Source: Paracoccus ravus (lineage in GTDB: Bacteria; Pseudomonadota; Alphaproteobacteria; Rhodobacterales; Rhodobacteraceae). Taken from it: 64,000 nt of DNA. Positions 26,791 to 35,311 of the stretch are shown here, piece after piece. The notes below the pieces were generated by a model that was not told where the DNA came from, did no database searches, and worked only from the letters and a program-made list of their open reading frames with translations. Location of the stretch: contig NZ_SDEB01000011.1 of NCBI RefSeq assembly GCF_004522175.1, forward strand, positions 1-64,000, written 5' to 3'. The stretch's first letter is position 1; each line of letters begins with the position of its first letter. A program made the translations under genes and the position numbers.

Positions 26791-27546
26791 TCAGCCGCCG
26801 GACAATTCGCGCCCCGCCTCCAGAAGCATGCGCAGCACGCTTTCGCGATCGGGCGCATTGGGGTTTTCGAGCCGCCGCAGGAAGGGGCAGGTCAGCACCG
26901 CCAAAACTGCACCATTCGCCCCCATGATCGGAACGGAGAGGTTCGAGACAGCGGGCGTTTGCTGGCTTTCCATCGCCTCATACCCTTGCTTGCGCACCTC
27001 GGCCAGACGCGCGTCAAGCGCGGGCGGCGCGACCTCGAAGGGCATGGTCTCATGCTCTTCAAACATCAGCGCCTTTTCCTCTTCCGAGGCGAAGGCCAGA
27101 AAAACATGACCCGAGCCCGAATTCACCAGCCCGATCCGCGCGCCGGTGCGGATATTCACGCCCCAATAGCCCGGCGCCTCGACCTGCGCGATCACCACCA
27201 GATCGCCGCGATCATATTGCACCAGATGGCAGGCCTGCTCGGCGCTGCTGGTGAATCGGCGCATCACCGGCAAGGCATGGCGCACCAGCCGCCGGATCGG
27301 CGGGCGCTGATGTGCAAGGATAAAAAGCTTCAGCGTCAGGTCATAGGTATCGCCCTGCCGCGCGACATAGCCGCGCCGCGCCAGCCGGTCGAGCATCCGG
27401 TAGAGCTCGGTCGGCGAGCGCCCGAGCGCCGTCGCGATGTCCTTGAGCGTCATCCCCTCGTCGCGGGCAGCCAGCAGTTCCAGCATGTCCAGCCCCTTGT
27501 CCAGCGCAGGGGCGCGATAGCGGCCTTCATCTTCGTCTTCCGACAT
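26791..27546 (-). CDS. IclR-family transcriptional regulator of the sugar island
   Basis: 251 residues. The N-terminal winged helix (residues about 12-75) includes MTLKDIATALGRSPTELYRMLDRLARRGYVAR. The C-terminal effector domain has VNIRTGARIGLVNSGSGHVFLAF and NLSVPIMGANGAVLAVL, the usual IclR ligand-pocket segments. It is divergent from the lactonase and central to the catabolic island. Shared IclR-like boxes at three promoters suggest it controls the importer-enzyme operon, the lactonase (and itself) and the CoA-transferase operon. Effector unknown, probably a sugar acid. Confidence 0.87.
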   Translation of the reverse strand: MSEDEDEGRYRAPALDKGLDMLELLAARDEGMTLKDIATALGRSPTELYRMLDRLARRGYVARQGDTYDLTLKLFILAHQRPPIRRLVRHALPVMRRFTSSAEQACHLVQYDRGDLVVIAQVEAPGYWGVNIRTGARIGLVNSGSGHVFLAFASEEEKALMFEEHETMPFEVAPPALDARLAEVRKQGYEAMESQQTPAVSNLSVPIMGANGAVLAVLTCPFLRRLENPNAPDRESVLRMLLEAGRELSGG

Positions 27547-27623
27547 GGTTTCACCTCTGGAGCCGGCATCCCGAGATGCGGCGGATTGACCTGATCATAT
27601 GTATTGAGTTTACTGGCGGTACA

Positions 27624-27641
27624 CAATTTTAAATATGGAAA
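27624..27641. promoter_or_regulatory. Candidate IclR box between the regulator and lactonase genes
   Basis: The minus-strand reading TTTCCATATTTAAAATTG shares 14 of 18 positions with the site at 26687-26704. It is 42 nt upstream of the lactonase start and 78 nt upstream of the regulator start, so it could serve both directions. Confidence 0.5.
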
Positions 27642-27682
27642 CGTCGGGTCACGGGAGGACCGGACCAGACGGGAGGGGGGAC

Positions 27683-28771
27683 ATGGAATTTCGACTTTTC
27701 ATCGGCGCGCTCAATCGCGAGACGCCGTATTTTCAAGGCGCACGCGGCGACGGTCTTAGCGTTTACGCCTTTGACGAAGAAGCGCTGACGTTCCGCCGCC
27801 TCGCGCATTTTCCAGATATCGAAAACCCCACCTATCTTTCGGTGACACCGGATGGACGCCATGTCTATGCCAATTCCGAGGTGGCCGAGTGGCGCGAGGG
27901 GCTGGTCACTGCCTTCTCCTATGAGAGCGACACCGACCGCCTGGATTATCTCAATACCCAGCCGACCCTTGGCAGCATCGCCGCGCATAATATGATCTCG
28001 CGCGACGGCAAGCGGCTTTATGTGGCGAATTATGCTGTCGGCAGCGGCGGACCGGATCAATCGCTGACGGTCTTCGATATCCGCATGGATGGCACCCTGT
28101 CCCCCGCCATCGCCAGCGTCGCGCATCGGGGCTCTGGCCCGAACCCCGAGCGTCAGGAACGATCCCATGCCCATAGCGTGACCGAAATCCTGCAAGGCGG
28201 CCGCGTCATCGTCGCCGATCTGGGGACCGATACGCTCGTCACCTATCGGATTGCAACGGACGGCACGCCCGAGCGTCTGGCCAGCACGCCCACTGCCCCC
28301 GGCGCGGGCCCGCGCCATATCGCGCTGCATCCGAACGGGCGCTTTGTCTTCGTGATGAATGAGCTTGATTCCACTGTCACCGCCCATGCGCTTGACCCCG
28401 AGACCGGCATCCTGACCCTGATCGACAGCCAGCCCGCCGTGCCGGATGAGGCGCGGGCGCATAACCATTGCTCGGATATCCAGATCTCGCCCGATGGTCG
28501 TTTCCTTTATGGCGGCAACAGGGGGCATGACAGCATCGCGGTGCTTGAGGTGTCCGGGACCGGAACGCTCACCCCGCGCGGCTTCGCCCCCAGCGGCGGC
28601 GCGACGCCGCGCCATCTGGCGCTGACGCCCACGGGGCGGCATCTGCTGGTGGCGAACCAGAATGCGGATCGCGTCTCGATCCTTGCCCGCGATGCCGAGA
28701 CCGGCGCGCTCTCCGATACCGGCAAGTTCATCCCCATCGGCACGCCGATGTGCGTGAAATTCGCGCCGTAA
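27683..28771 (+). CDS. Beta-propeller lactonase (6-phosphogluconolactonase / YbhE family)
   Basis: 362 residues from the ATG at 27683 with GGGAGGGGG upstream; an earlier in-frame ATG has none. The sequence is a run of blade-like repeats: ENPTYLSVTPDGRHVYANSE, SIAAHNMISRDGKRLYVANY, GPRHIALHPNGRFVFVMNE and ATPRHLALTPTGRHLLVANQ, as in the seven-bladed lactonase family. No signal peptide, so it is cytosolic. In this setting it most likely opens the sugar lactone made by the Gfo/Idh/MocA dehydrogenase, yielding the acid for the enolase-superfamily dehydratase. Confidence 0.85.
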   Translation: MEFRLFIGALNRETPYFQGARGDGLSVYAFDEEALTFRRLAHFPDIENPTYLSVTPDGRHVYANSEVAEWREGLVTAFSYESDTDRLDYLNTQPTLGSIAAHNMISRDGKRLYVANYAVGSGGPDQSLTVFDIRMDGTLSPAIASVAHRGSGPNPERQERSHAHSVTEILQGGRVIVADLGTDTLVTYRIATDGTPERLASTPTAPGAGPRHIALHPNGRFVFVMNELDSTVTAHALDPETGILTLIDSQPAVPDEARAHNHCSDIQISPDGRFLYGGNRGHDSIAVLEVSGTGTLTPRGFAPSGGATPRHLALTPTGRHLLVANQNADRVSILARDAETGALSDTGKFIPIGTPMCVKFAP

Positions 28772-28773
28772 GC

Positions 28774-28794
28774 GAGGGGGCGTTCAGCCCCCTC
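28774..28794. terminator. Bidirectional terminator between lactonase and FAH hydrolase
   Basis: GAGGGGGC pairs with GCCCCCTC (8 bp, GTTCA loop) three bases after the lactonase stop and eight bases beyond the end of the convergent hydrolase gene. Only a short T stretch follows on the plus strand. Confidence 0.7.
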
Positions 28795-28801
28795 CTCGGT
28801 T

Positions 28802-29641
28802 TCAGATGTCGTTGACGCAGATCTGGCGCTGCTCACCCAGGCCCTCGATCCCCAGCGTCACCACATCGCCCGCCTTCAGATAGCGCGGCGGCTTCATCCC
28901 CAGCCCGACGCCGGGCGGCGTCCCGGTCGAGATCACATCGCCCGGATGCAGGGTGAAGAACTGCGACAGATACGAGACAAGGAACGGCACGTCATAGACC
29001 ATGGTCTTGGTCGAGCCGTCCTGCATCTGCTCGCCATTGACCTTGAGCCACATGCGCAGATCGTTCGGGTTCTCGATCTCGTCGCGGGTCACGAGCCAAG
29101 GGCCGATGGGGCCGAAATTGTCCTGACTTTTACCCTTGGACCACTGCCCCGAACGCTCGATCTGATAGGAACGCTCGGACACGTCATTGCAGACGCAATA
29201 GCCCGCGACATGCTCCATTGCCTGTTCCGGCGAGACATATTTCGCGCGCTTGCCGATGACGACGGCCAGTTCGACCTCCCAATCGGTCTTTTCCGAGCCG
29301 CGCGGGATGATGATCGGATCATTCGCGCCGCAGATCGCCGAGGTGTATTTGGCAAAGATCACCGGTTCGGGCGGCACCTCCATGCCGGATTCGGCAGCAT
29401 GGTCGGAGTAGTTCAACCCGATGCAGATGAATTTCCCCACCTGCCCGACGCAGGCCCCGAAGCGCGGATCGCCTTCGACCAAGGGCAGGGTTTCGGGATC
29501 GATCGCGGCCAGCTTACCCAGATCGGCCAGCATTTCGCCGCCAATATCGGTGACATGGGCGGACAGATCGCGCAGGCGACCCTGGGCATCGACCAGACCG
29601 GGCTTTTCCGCGCCGCGCTCGCCATAACGTACTAGTTTCAT
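28802..29641 (-). CDS. Fumarylacetoacetate-hydrolase family protein, probable 2,4-diketo-3-deoxy-sugar-acid hydrolase
   Basis: 279 residues, the size of the short FAH family. The catalytic core shows FICIGLNYSDHAAESG, PVIFAKYTSAICGANDPI, the metal-binding WEVELAVVIGKRA and the lid-side VISTGTPPGVGLGMKP. In the L-fuconate and L-rhamnonate routes such an enzyme cleaves 2,4-diketo-3-deoxy acid to pyruvate and a 2-hydroxy acid (L-lactate from 6-deoxy sugars). It is the last gene of a long operon, 11 nt below the SDR that would make its substrate. The exact substrate is inferred. Confidence 0.82.
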   Translation of the reverse strand: MKLVRYGERGAEKPGLVDAQGRLRDLSAHVTDIGGEMLADLGKLAAIDPETLPLVEGDPRFGACVGQVGKFICIGLNYSDHAAESGMEVPPEPVIFAKYTSAICGANDPIIIPRGSEKTDWEVELAVVIGKRAKYVSPEQAMEHVAGYCVCNDVSERSYQIERSGQWSKGKSQDNFGPIGPWLVTRDEIENPNDLRMWLKVNGEQMQDGSTKTMVYDVPFLVSYLSQFFTLHPGDVISTGTPPGVGLGMKPPRYLKAGDVVTLGIEGLGEQRQICVNDI

Positions 29642-29652
29642 TGGGATGCTCC

Positions 29653-30393
29653 TCAGATGGTCCAGCCGCCGTCCAGCGCGAAAAGCTGGCCGGTGGTATA
29701 GGCGGATTCGTCGGCCGCGAGATAGGCGACCATGGCGGCGATTTCCTCGGGCTTGCCGATGCGGCCCATCGGCTGGCGGGCGATAAAGCCCTCAAGTGCC
29801 GCCTCGTAATTCCCGGTATCGCGCAGGCGCTGGTGCAGCGAGGGGCTGTCCACGGTGCCCGGGCAGACCGCGTTGCAGCGGATGCCCTGCTTGACATAGT
29901 CCTGCGCCACGGCGCGGGTGATCCCGGCCACGGTCGCCTTGGAGGCCGAATAGACGAAGCGGTTCGCGGGCGCGGTGATCGGCCCGGCCACCGAGGCCAT
30001 GTTGATGATCGACCCGCCCCCTTGCGCCAGCATCCCCGGCAGCACGGCGCGGATCATCCGATACATCGCCTTGGCATTCAGATCGAAGGCGAAGTCCCAT
30101 TCCTCTTCGGTCGAGGCGAGGATATCGCCGGCATGAACCACGCCCGCGCAGTTGAACAGCACGTCGATCCGACCGGCCTCGGCGATGGTGGCGGTGATTG
30201 CCGCGCCGTCGAGCACGTTCAGCACGCGCGTCTCGATGCCCGGCGTGCCCGCGAGTTCCGCCAGCGCCGCCTCGTTCACATCGGTCGCGATGACCTCGGC
30301 CCCTTCCTCGGCCAGCCGCAGGGCGGTGGCCCGGCCAATGCCCTGTCCGGCAGCGGTGATCAGGGCGCGCTTGCCCGCAAGTCTTTGCATCAT
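29653..30393 (-). CDS. Short-chain dehydrogenase, probable 2-keto-3-deoxy-sugar-acid dehydrogenase
   Basis: 246 residues (two adjacent ATGs; the second starts one codon later). Classical SDR: the cofactor loop TAAGQGIGRA near residue 13, an acidic residue after strand 2 (IATDVNEA) pointing to NAD preference, NCAG, and the catalytic YSASK with an upstream Ser in MASVAG. The sequence resembles the BDH2/ketodeoxyfuconate dehydrogenase type. Its place between the dehydratase and the FAH hydrolase fits oxidation of 2-keto-3-deoxy acid to the 2,4-diketo acid. Confidence 0.82.
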   Translation of the reverse strand: MMQRLAGKRALITAAGQGIGRATALRLAEEGAEVIATDVNEAALAELAGTPGIETRVLNVLDGAAITATIAEAGRIDVLFNCAGVVHAGDILASTEEEWDFAFDLNAKAMYRMIRAVLPGMLAQGGGSIINMASVAGPITAPANRFVYSASKATVAGITRAVAQDYVKQGIRCNAVCPGTVDSPSLHQRLRDTGNYEAALEGFIARQPMGRIGKPEEIAAMVAYLAADESAYTTGQLFALDGGWTI

Positions 30394-30420
30394 CAGTCCC
30401 TCAGTTTGAATCGGTTAGGC

Positions 30421-30867
30421 TCACGGCCGGCACTCGACCATGTAGATATGGTCGGCCACAAGGGCGGTTTCCCCGGTCTGCTTGGTCACGGTCAGCCTTT
30501 CGGTGACGCGGCCGTAGCCGGGGCGTTTCTCCAGCAGTTCCTTGCCGATAATCTCGACCCGCGAGCGCAGCGTGTCGCCGATGAAGACCGGCTTCACGAA
30601 GCGCATCCGGTCATAGCCATAGGAAAAGGCGACCGGGTTGATCACTGTCGCGGTCAAGCCGACGCCGATGGTAAAGACCATCGTCCCATGCGCGATGCGC
30701 TGGCCGAAAGGGAGCGTCTTGCAGAATTCGGCATCGAGGTGATGCGGGAAGAAATCGCCGGAATGCCCGGCATGGACGACGAAATCGGTCTCGGTGATGG
30801 TGCGCCCGACGGTGTCGCGGCCCTCGCCGATCTCGTAATCTTCGTAATATTTCACTTGCTCAAGCAT
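30421..30867 (-). CDS. MaoC-like (R)-specific enoyl-CoA hydratase/dehydratase
   Basis: 148 residues from MLEQVKYYEDYEIGEG; the ATG at 30867 overlaps the preceding stop by eight bases, and the longer frame lies inside the Gfo/Idh/MocA gene. Single hot-dog domain with the hydratase-2 motif: DFVVHAGHSGDFFPHHLD followed by RIAHGTMVFTIGVGL. Such proteins hydrate or dehydrate CoA esters. It has no obvious step in the diketo-acid route, which needs no CoA, so it may work with the CoA-transferase 5 kb away on a side branch. Confidence 0.8.
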   Translation of the reverse strand: MLEQVKYYEDYEIGEGRDTVGRTITETDFVVHAGHSGDFFPHHLDAEFCKTLPFGQRIAHGTMVFTIGVGLTATVINPVAFSYGYDRMRFVKPVFIGDTLRSRVEIIGKELLEKRPGYGRVTERLTVTKQTGETALVADHIYMVECRP

Positions 30868-31915
30868 CGGGGGAAGTCCTGATCGGATGCGCCGGAAGGG
30901 CGCTGCTTTCATAGGCGGCCTCGACAAGGGCCATGGTGTGCCAGGCGTCCTCGGCGGAACCCTGCAGGTCCGCGTCCTCGCCCGTGGCGAAGCGCATGAC
31001 CTGTGTGATGCGGCCGACGAAGGCCTCGATGAACCAGTTGCCGACCAGCGGAACCTGCCGCCATTCGCCATCCGTGTTCAGCCAAAGCTCGTCCGGCTCA
31101 CCCTTGGGATAGTCGAGATTGACCCCCAGTTTCATGTAAGCCGCGCCTTTGGTCCCCGAGATGCGGAACTCGCAGGCTTGGAATTTCCGGCCAAAAGCGT
31201 GGTTGTGATTGATCGACAAAGCCGCCCGCGCGCGCGGCCCGTAATCAAGGATCATCGCCGTGCGCGTATTCGAGACACTCGACGAGGGATGCCCCATGGT
31301 CCGCGCATGGACCCCCGCCGGGTTTCCGAGAAGGTCGCGGACGAAATCGAGGTAATGGATCGAATGCAGCAGGATCTCGACCCGCGGCAGGTCCTTCAGA
31401 AAGGCCCAGAGATGCCAAGGTGTATCCAGCGCGAGCCATGCGTCGAAATCGACGACCTCGCCCAGAAGTCCCTGCCCTATCGCGTCCTTCAGCGCCAGCG
31501 CCATGGGCGCGAAACGCAACTGAAAATTCACCGCCGCGCGGATGTTTCGTGCGCGCAGAATGCCGATGATCCGGTCGGCCTCGGCCAGATCAGAGCCCAG
31601 AGGCTTCTGGATCAAGGCGACCGCGCCTTCGGGCAAAGCCTCAAGAATCGTCGGGATTGCGGCGGGCGGCACGGCGAGGTCATAGATTGCGGCCGTGCCA
31701 AGAGCGGTCGCCTCAGCCATATCGGCATAGGCCGTGGCCCCCGCTGGCAGCAGCGCTTCGGCCTTTTCGCGGTCGGGGTCGTAAATGCCCGCGACGGTGA
31801 AACCGGCCTCAGCATAGGCGGGCAAATGCGCGTCTTTGACGATAGAACCCGCACCAAAAATCACGATGGGCAGGCTGGTCTTTGGCGGGGTCACCCGCTG
31901 GCGCAACTCAGTCAT
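30860..31915 (-). CDS. Gfo/Idh/MocA family oxidoreductase, probable sugar 1-dehydrogenase
   Basis: 351 residues. Rossmann N terminus LPIVIFGAGSIVKDAHLPAYAEAGFTVAGIYDPD, the family EKPL-type motif as LIQKPLGSDLAEADRI (residues about 118-133), and a second domain with the substrate-side LLHSIHYLDFVRDLLG. Family members oxidise sugars or cyclitols with NAD(P). Placed between a mutarotase and the MaoC gene, it most likely oxidises the imported sugar at C1 to a lactone. Overlaps both neighbours by eight bases. Confidence 0.82.
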   Translation of the reverse strand: MTELRQRVTPPKTSLPIVIFGAGSIVKDAHLPAYAEAGFTVAGIYDPDREKAEALLPAGATAYADMAEATALGTAAIYDLAVPPAAIPTILEALPEGAVALIQKPLGSDLAEADRIIGILRARNIRAAVNFQLRFAPMALALKDAIGQGLLGEVVDFDAWLALDTPWHLWAFLKDLPRVEILLHSIHYLDFVRDLLGNPAGVHARTMGHPSSSVSNTRTAMILDYGPRARAALSINHNHAFGRKFQACEFRISGTKGAAYMKLGVNLDYPKGEPDELWLNTDGEWRQVPLVGNWFIEAFVGRITQVMRFATGEDADLQGSAEDAWHTMALVEAAYESSALPAHPIRTSPDA

Positions 31916-32237
31916 GGTGGAAAATCTCGCGCATCCCGGCCCACCATTCGCCCTCGGCGCGGGTCTCCAGCGGGCGCTGCAGCGGCATGTTCAGCGCCCA
32001 CCAGCGCTGGGTCTCGGTGTCTTCGGCCATTTTCGCCATATCGGCGTCGTAATCCGAGCCGTGATATTCGAAATAAGAGAACAGCAGGTTTTCGGGCTCT
32101 TTCAGGAAGATCGAGTAATTGCGGATATTGCAGGCGCTGATCTTCGCCAGAACTCCGGGCCAGACCTCGGCATGCAGGCGGACATACTCTGCCTTGCCTT
32201 CCTCGCTCAGACCCAGAACGGAACCATAGCGCTTCAT
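31908..32237 (-). CDS. Sugar mutarotase, L-rhamnose/L-fucose mutarotase family
   Basis: 109 residues, the standard RhaM/RhaU size, from MKRYGSVLGL (ATGA overlap with the dehydratase stop). Family pattern: VRLHAEVWPGVLAKISACNIRNYSIFL near residue 22 with the conserved His, LFSYFEYHG, and the C-terminal EIFHHD. These enzymes interconvert anomers of L-rhamnose or L-fucose so a stereospecific dehydrogenase can use the correct one. Its presence is the best sequence clue that the substrate is a 6-deoxy-L-sugar or a close analogue. Confidence 0.85.
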   Translation of the reverse strand: MKRYGSVLGLSEEGKAEYVRLHAEVWPGVLAKISACNIRNYSIFLKEPENLLFSYFEYHGSDYDADMAKMAEDTETQRWWALNMPLQRPLETRAEGEWWAGMREIFHHD

Positions 32238-33352
32238 GCCTGTCCCTCGGTCACGGTGAATGCCGATCCCTCGGCCAGACGGGCCTTGAGCGCGTCCATG
32301 TCCCAAGCGATGCCAAGACCCGGCGCGGTCGGAGCCAGCGCAAAGCCACCCTCGCGGCCCATCGGTGCCGCGATATCATCCAGCTGCGGGATATATTCGA
32401 GCCACGGCGCGTTCGGCACGGCGCAGACGAGGCTCACATGCAGTTCCATCAGGAAATGCGGGCAGATCATCAGATTATGCGCCTCGGCCAGATGCGCGAC
32501 CTTGAGCCAAGGGGTGATGCCGCCGATCCGCGCCACGTCGGCCTGCACGATGCCGCAGGCATCGGCGGCGATGTAATCCGCGAATTGCCCCGGCGAATAC
32601 ATGCTTTCGCCCACCGCGATCGGCACGCGCGACAGGCGGTTCAGCCGCGCATGTCCGGCAATGTCATCGGCGGGCAAGGGTTCCTCGAACCACGCGATAT
32701 TGAGGTCTTCAAGCAGGCCAAGCCGCCGCGTCGCCTCGGGCTGGGTCATCGACTGGTTGGCATCGGTCATGATCTCGTAATCTTCGCCAAGAGCCTCGCG
32801 CACCGCCGAAAGCCGCGCGGCGTCGCCCGCAACCGTGGGCTTGCCGATCTTGATCTTCGATCCCCGGAACCCGCCCTCGCGCATGGCCAGCGCATCCTCG
32901 ACCAAAGCAGCGGGTTCCAGATGCAGCCAGCCTCCTTCCGTCGAATACATCGGCACGCGGGTCTTGGCGCCCCCCGCCAGCAGATGCAGCGGCAGGCCGG
33001 TGCGATGCCCGCGCAGATCCCAGAGCGCGGTGTCGATGGCGGCCAGCGCCAAGGACATGATCGGCCCCACTGCCGTCGCATGGCTTACGAATAGAAGATC
33101 GCGCCAGATCGCCTCGATTTGATCGGCCTCGCGCCCCATCAATGCGGGCAGAAGGGTGCGGCGCAGCAGTTCCAGCACCGAATAGCCGCCATCGCCGATG
33201 GTGTAGCTATAGCCCATGCCTTGCGCGCCCTCGGCATCCGTGACGCGGACAAAGATGGTCTCTTGGCTCTTGAAGGACTGGATCGCGTCGGTGCGCTTCA
33301 CCTTGGGCACCAGATCGACAAGGAAAGCCTCGGCTTGCGTAATGCGCGGCAT
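32234..33352 (-). CDS. Enolase-superfamily acid-sugar dehydratase (mandelate racemase subgroup)
   Basis: 372 residues. Mandelate-racemase-type features: the KIKIGKP strand (KxK base pair near residues 169-171), DANQS as first metal ligand, WFEEPL as second, GESM as third, and a C-terminal His in ICPHFLMELH. This set abstracts the C2 proton of an aldonic acid and removes the C3 hydroxyl to give 2-keto-3-deoxy acid. It is shorter than typical L-fuconate dehydratases (about 440 residues) and resembles galactarate/talarate dehydratases in layout, so the sugar acid is not fixed. Confidence 0.83.
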   Translation of the reverse strand: MPRITQAEAFLVDLVPKVKRTDAIQSFKSQETIFVRVTDAEGAQGMGYSYTIGDGGYSVLELLRRTLLPALMGREADQIEAIWRDLLFVSHATAVGPIMSLALAAIDTALWDLRGHRTGLPLHLLAGGAKTRVPMYSTEGGWLHLEPAALVEDALAMREGGFRGSKIKIGKPTVAGDAARLSAVREALGEDYEIMTDANQSMTQPEATRRLGLLEDLNIAWFEEPLPADDIAGHARLNRLSRVPIAVGESMYSPGQFADYIAADACGIVQADVARIGGITPWLKVAHLAEAHNLMICPHFLMELHVSLVCAVPNAPWLEYIPQLDDIAAPMGREGGFALAPTAPGLGIAWDMDALKARLAEGSAFTVTEGQA

Positions 33353-33355
33353 GGG

Positions 33356-34441
33356 TCAGCTCCTCAGGCTTGCGCCGGTCTCGGCGTCGAAAAGGTGGCA
33401 TTTGTCGAGCGCGATGCCGAAACGCAGCACCTCGCCGGGGCGGACCGGGCGCGGGTTCAGCATCTTGGCCTGCACCTCGGTCCCGGCAAGCTGGGTGAAA
33501 AGCAGCGTCTCGGTGCCAAGCGGTTCGGTCAGCAGAACCGGCATCTCGACCTGCGCCATATGGGCCGAGGGCGGCAGGGAATGCCCCTCGGGCATGATAT
33601 TGTCAGCCCGGATGCCAAGGCTGACTTTGCGACCCTCGGCCACGCGCAGATCCGGCGGGGTTGGGATAGTCGTCCCGTCCGCCAACACGACCGCCCCATC
33701 TTGGATCACCCCGCTGAGCAGGTTCATCGGCGGGCTGCCGATAAAGGTCGCGACAAAGGTGTTCAGCGGACGCTCGAACACCTCGAGAGGGGTGCCGACC
33801 TGCACGATATGGCCGTCGCGCATAATGACGATGCGGTCGGCCAAGGTCATCGCCTCGATCTGGTCATGGGTGACATAGATCACCGTCGAGCCGACCTTCT
33901 GATGCAGCTTCTTGATCTCGACCCGCATCTGGGTCCGCAGCTTCGCATCCAGATTCGACAGCGGCTCGTCGAACAGAAAGACATCCGGCTGACGCACAAT
34001 GGCGCGGCCCATGGCAACGCGCTGACGCTGCCCGCCCGACAAGGCACCGGGCTTGCGATCCATCAAGGGCGTCAGCGCCAGAATTTCTGCCGCCTCATTC
34101 ACGGCGGCGTCGATTTCGCGCTGAGACCGCTTGGCGATCTTCAGCGAGAAGCCAAGGTTCTCGCGTACCGTCATATGCGGGTAAAGCGCATAGTTCTGGA
34201 ACACCATCGCGAGGTTACGCTCGCGCGGGGGCAGGTCGTTCACGACGCGATCGCCGATGCGGACCTCGCCATCCGAGATTGCCTCAAGCCCCGCGACCAT
34301 GCGCAAGGTGGTGGACTTGCCGCAGCCCGAGGGGCCGACGAGGACGACGAACTCGCCCTCGGAAATGCTAAGATTGATGGAATGGACGACATCCAGCGCA
34401 CCATAGCGCTTGACCACGTCTTTGAGATGGACCTGAGCCAT
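33356..34441 (-). CDS. Carbohydrate ABC transporter ATP-binding protein (UgpC/MalK type)
   Basis: 361 residues with both MalK-type parts. Walker A GPSGCGKST at about residues 37-45, signature LSGGQRQRVAMGRAIVR, Walker B VFLFDEPLSNLDAKLR, then a C-terminal OB-fold regulatory region (about 235-361). It energises the two permeases upstream and may also serve other family 1 importers. It starts three bases after the permease stop and ends three bases before the dehydratase start. Confidence 0.9.
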   Translation of the reverse strand: MAQVHLKDVVKRYGALDVVHSINLSISEGEFVVLVGPSGCGKSTTLRMVAGLEAISDGEVRIGDRVVNDLPPRERNLAMVFQNYALYPHMTVRENLGFSLKIAKRSQREIDAAVNEAAEILALTPLMDRKPGALSGGQRQRVAMGRAIVRQPDVFLFDEPLSNLDAKLRTQMRVEIKKLHQKVGSTVIYVTHDQIEAMTLADRIVIMRDGHIVQVGTPLEVFERPLNTFVATFIGSPPMNLLSGVIQDGAVVLADGTTIPTPPDLRVAEGRKVSLGIRADNIMPEGHSLPPSAHMAQVEMPVLLTEPLGTETLLFTQLAGTEVQAKMLNPRPVRPGEVLRFGIALDKCHLFDAETGASLRS

Positions 34442-34444
34442 GAC

Positions 34445-35311
34445 TTATCCTTTCACGCCGCCAAAGGTCAGGCCAGCGATGAGGTGTTTCTGAACGAGGA
34501 AGGTCAGCGCCAAGGCCGGGATGATCATCAAGACCGCCAGCGCACACATGCCGCCCCAGTTCAGAGTGAATTGCGAGGTGAAATCCAAAAGCCCCACGGG
34601 CATGGTCTTGGAATTCGCGGACCGCGTGAGCTGGCTCGCCAAGGCATATTCGTTCCACGAGGTCAGGAAGGCAAAGATCCCGGCGCTGGCGATCCCCGCT
34701 CGCGCCACCGGAAACTCGACGCGCCAGAACGCCTGCCAGCGGGTGCAGCCGTCGATCTCGGCGGCCTCGGCCAGTTCCTTCGGGACCTGCCGGAAGAAGC
34801 CGTCGATCAGCCAGATCGTGAACGGCACGTTCATCGAGACATAGACGAGGATCAGCCCGAAATGCGTGTCGATGATCCCGGTCCGGCCAAAGATGATGAA
34901 CAGCGGCAGCGACAGCGCCACCCCCGGCACGGCGCGGCTGGCCATCAAGGCCACGAACATTGCGGCCTTGCCCTTGAACTTGTAGCGCGCAAAGGCATAG
35001 CCCCCCGCCATGCCGACCAGAAGCGCGATCAGCGTCGAGGTGACCGAGACGATCAGAGAGTTCCTGAAATAGGTCAGGACCGGAATCCCCCCCTCGCCCG
35101 CGCCACCGAACATGGCACGGTAATGGTCGAGGCTCAGGCTTTGCGGCACCCAGACCGGAGGCTTGGCCATGATCTCGACCGTGGGGCGGAAACTGTTCAG
35201 GACAACCCAAAGCCCCGGCAGGCAGATCACGCACATGGCGAGGAACAGACCCGTCAGATGCGCGACCCTCAGCAGGCGCTTGCGGAGACGATGTTGCGAT
35301 GCGGATGCCAT
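34445..35311 (-). CDS. Carbohydrate ABC transporter permease, MalG type
   Basis: 288 residues, six membrane helices. The cytoplasmic EAA loop reads ELAEAAEIDGCTRWQAFWRVEFPVARAGI, the docking site for the ATPase. Other typical sequence: NSLIVSVTSTLIALLVGMAGGYAFARYKFKG. The start overlaps the other permease's stop (TGATG). It forms the channel of the island's main importer. Confidence 0.9.
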   Translation of the reverse strand: MASASQHRLRKRLLRVAHLTGLFLAMCVICLPGLWVVLNSFRPTVEIMAKPPVWVPQSLSLDHYRAMFGGAGEGGIPVLTYFRNSLIVSVTSTLIALLVGMAGGYAFARYKFKGKAAMFVALMASRAVPGVALSLPLFIIFGRTGIIDTHFGLILVYVSMNVPFTIWLIDGFFRQVPKELAEAAEIDGCTRWQAFWRVEFPVARAGIASAGIFAFLTSWNEYALASQLTRSANSKTMPVGLLDFTSQFTLNWGGMCALAVLMIIPALALTFLVQKHLIAGLTFGGVKG

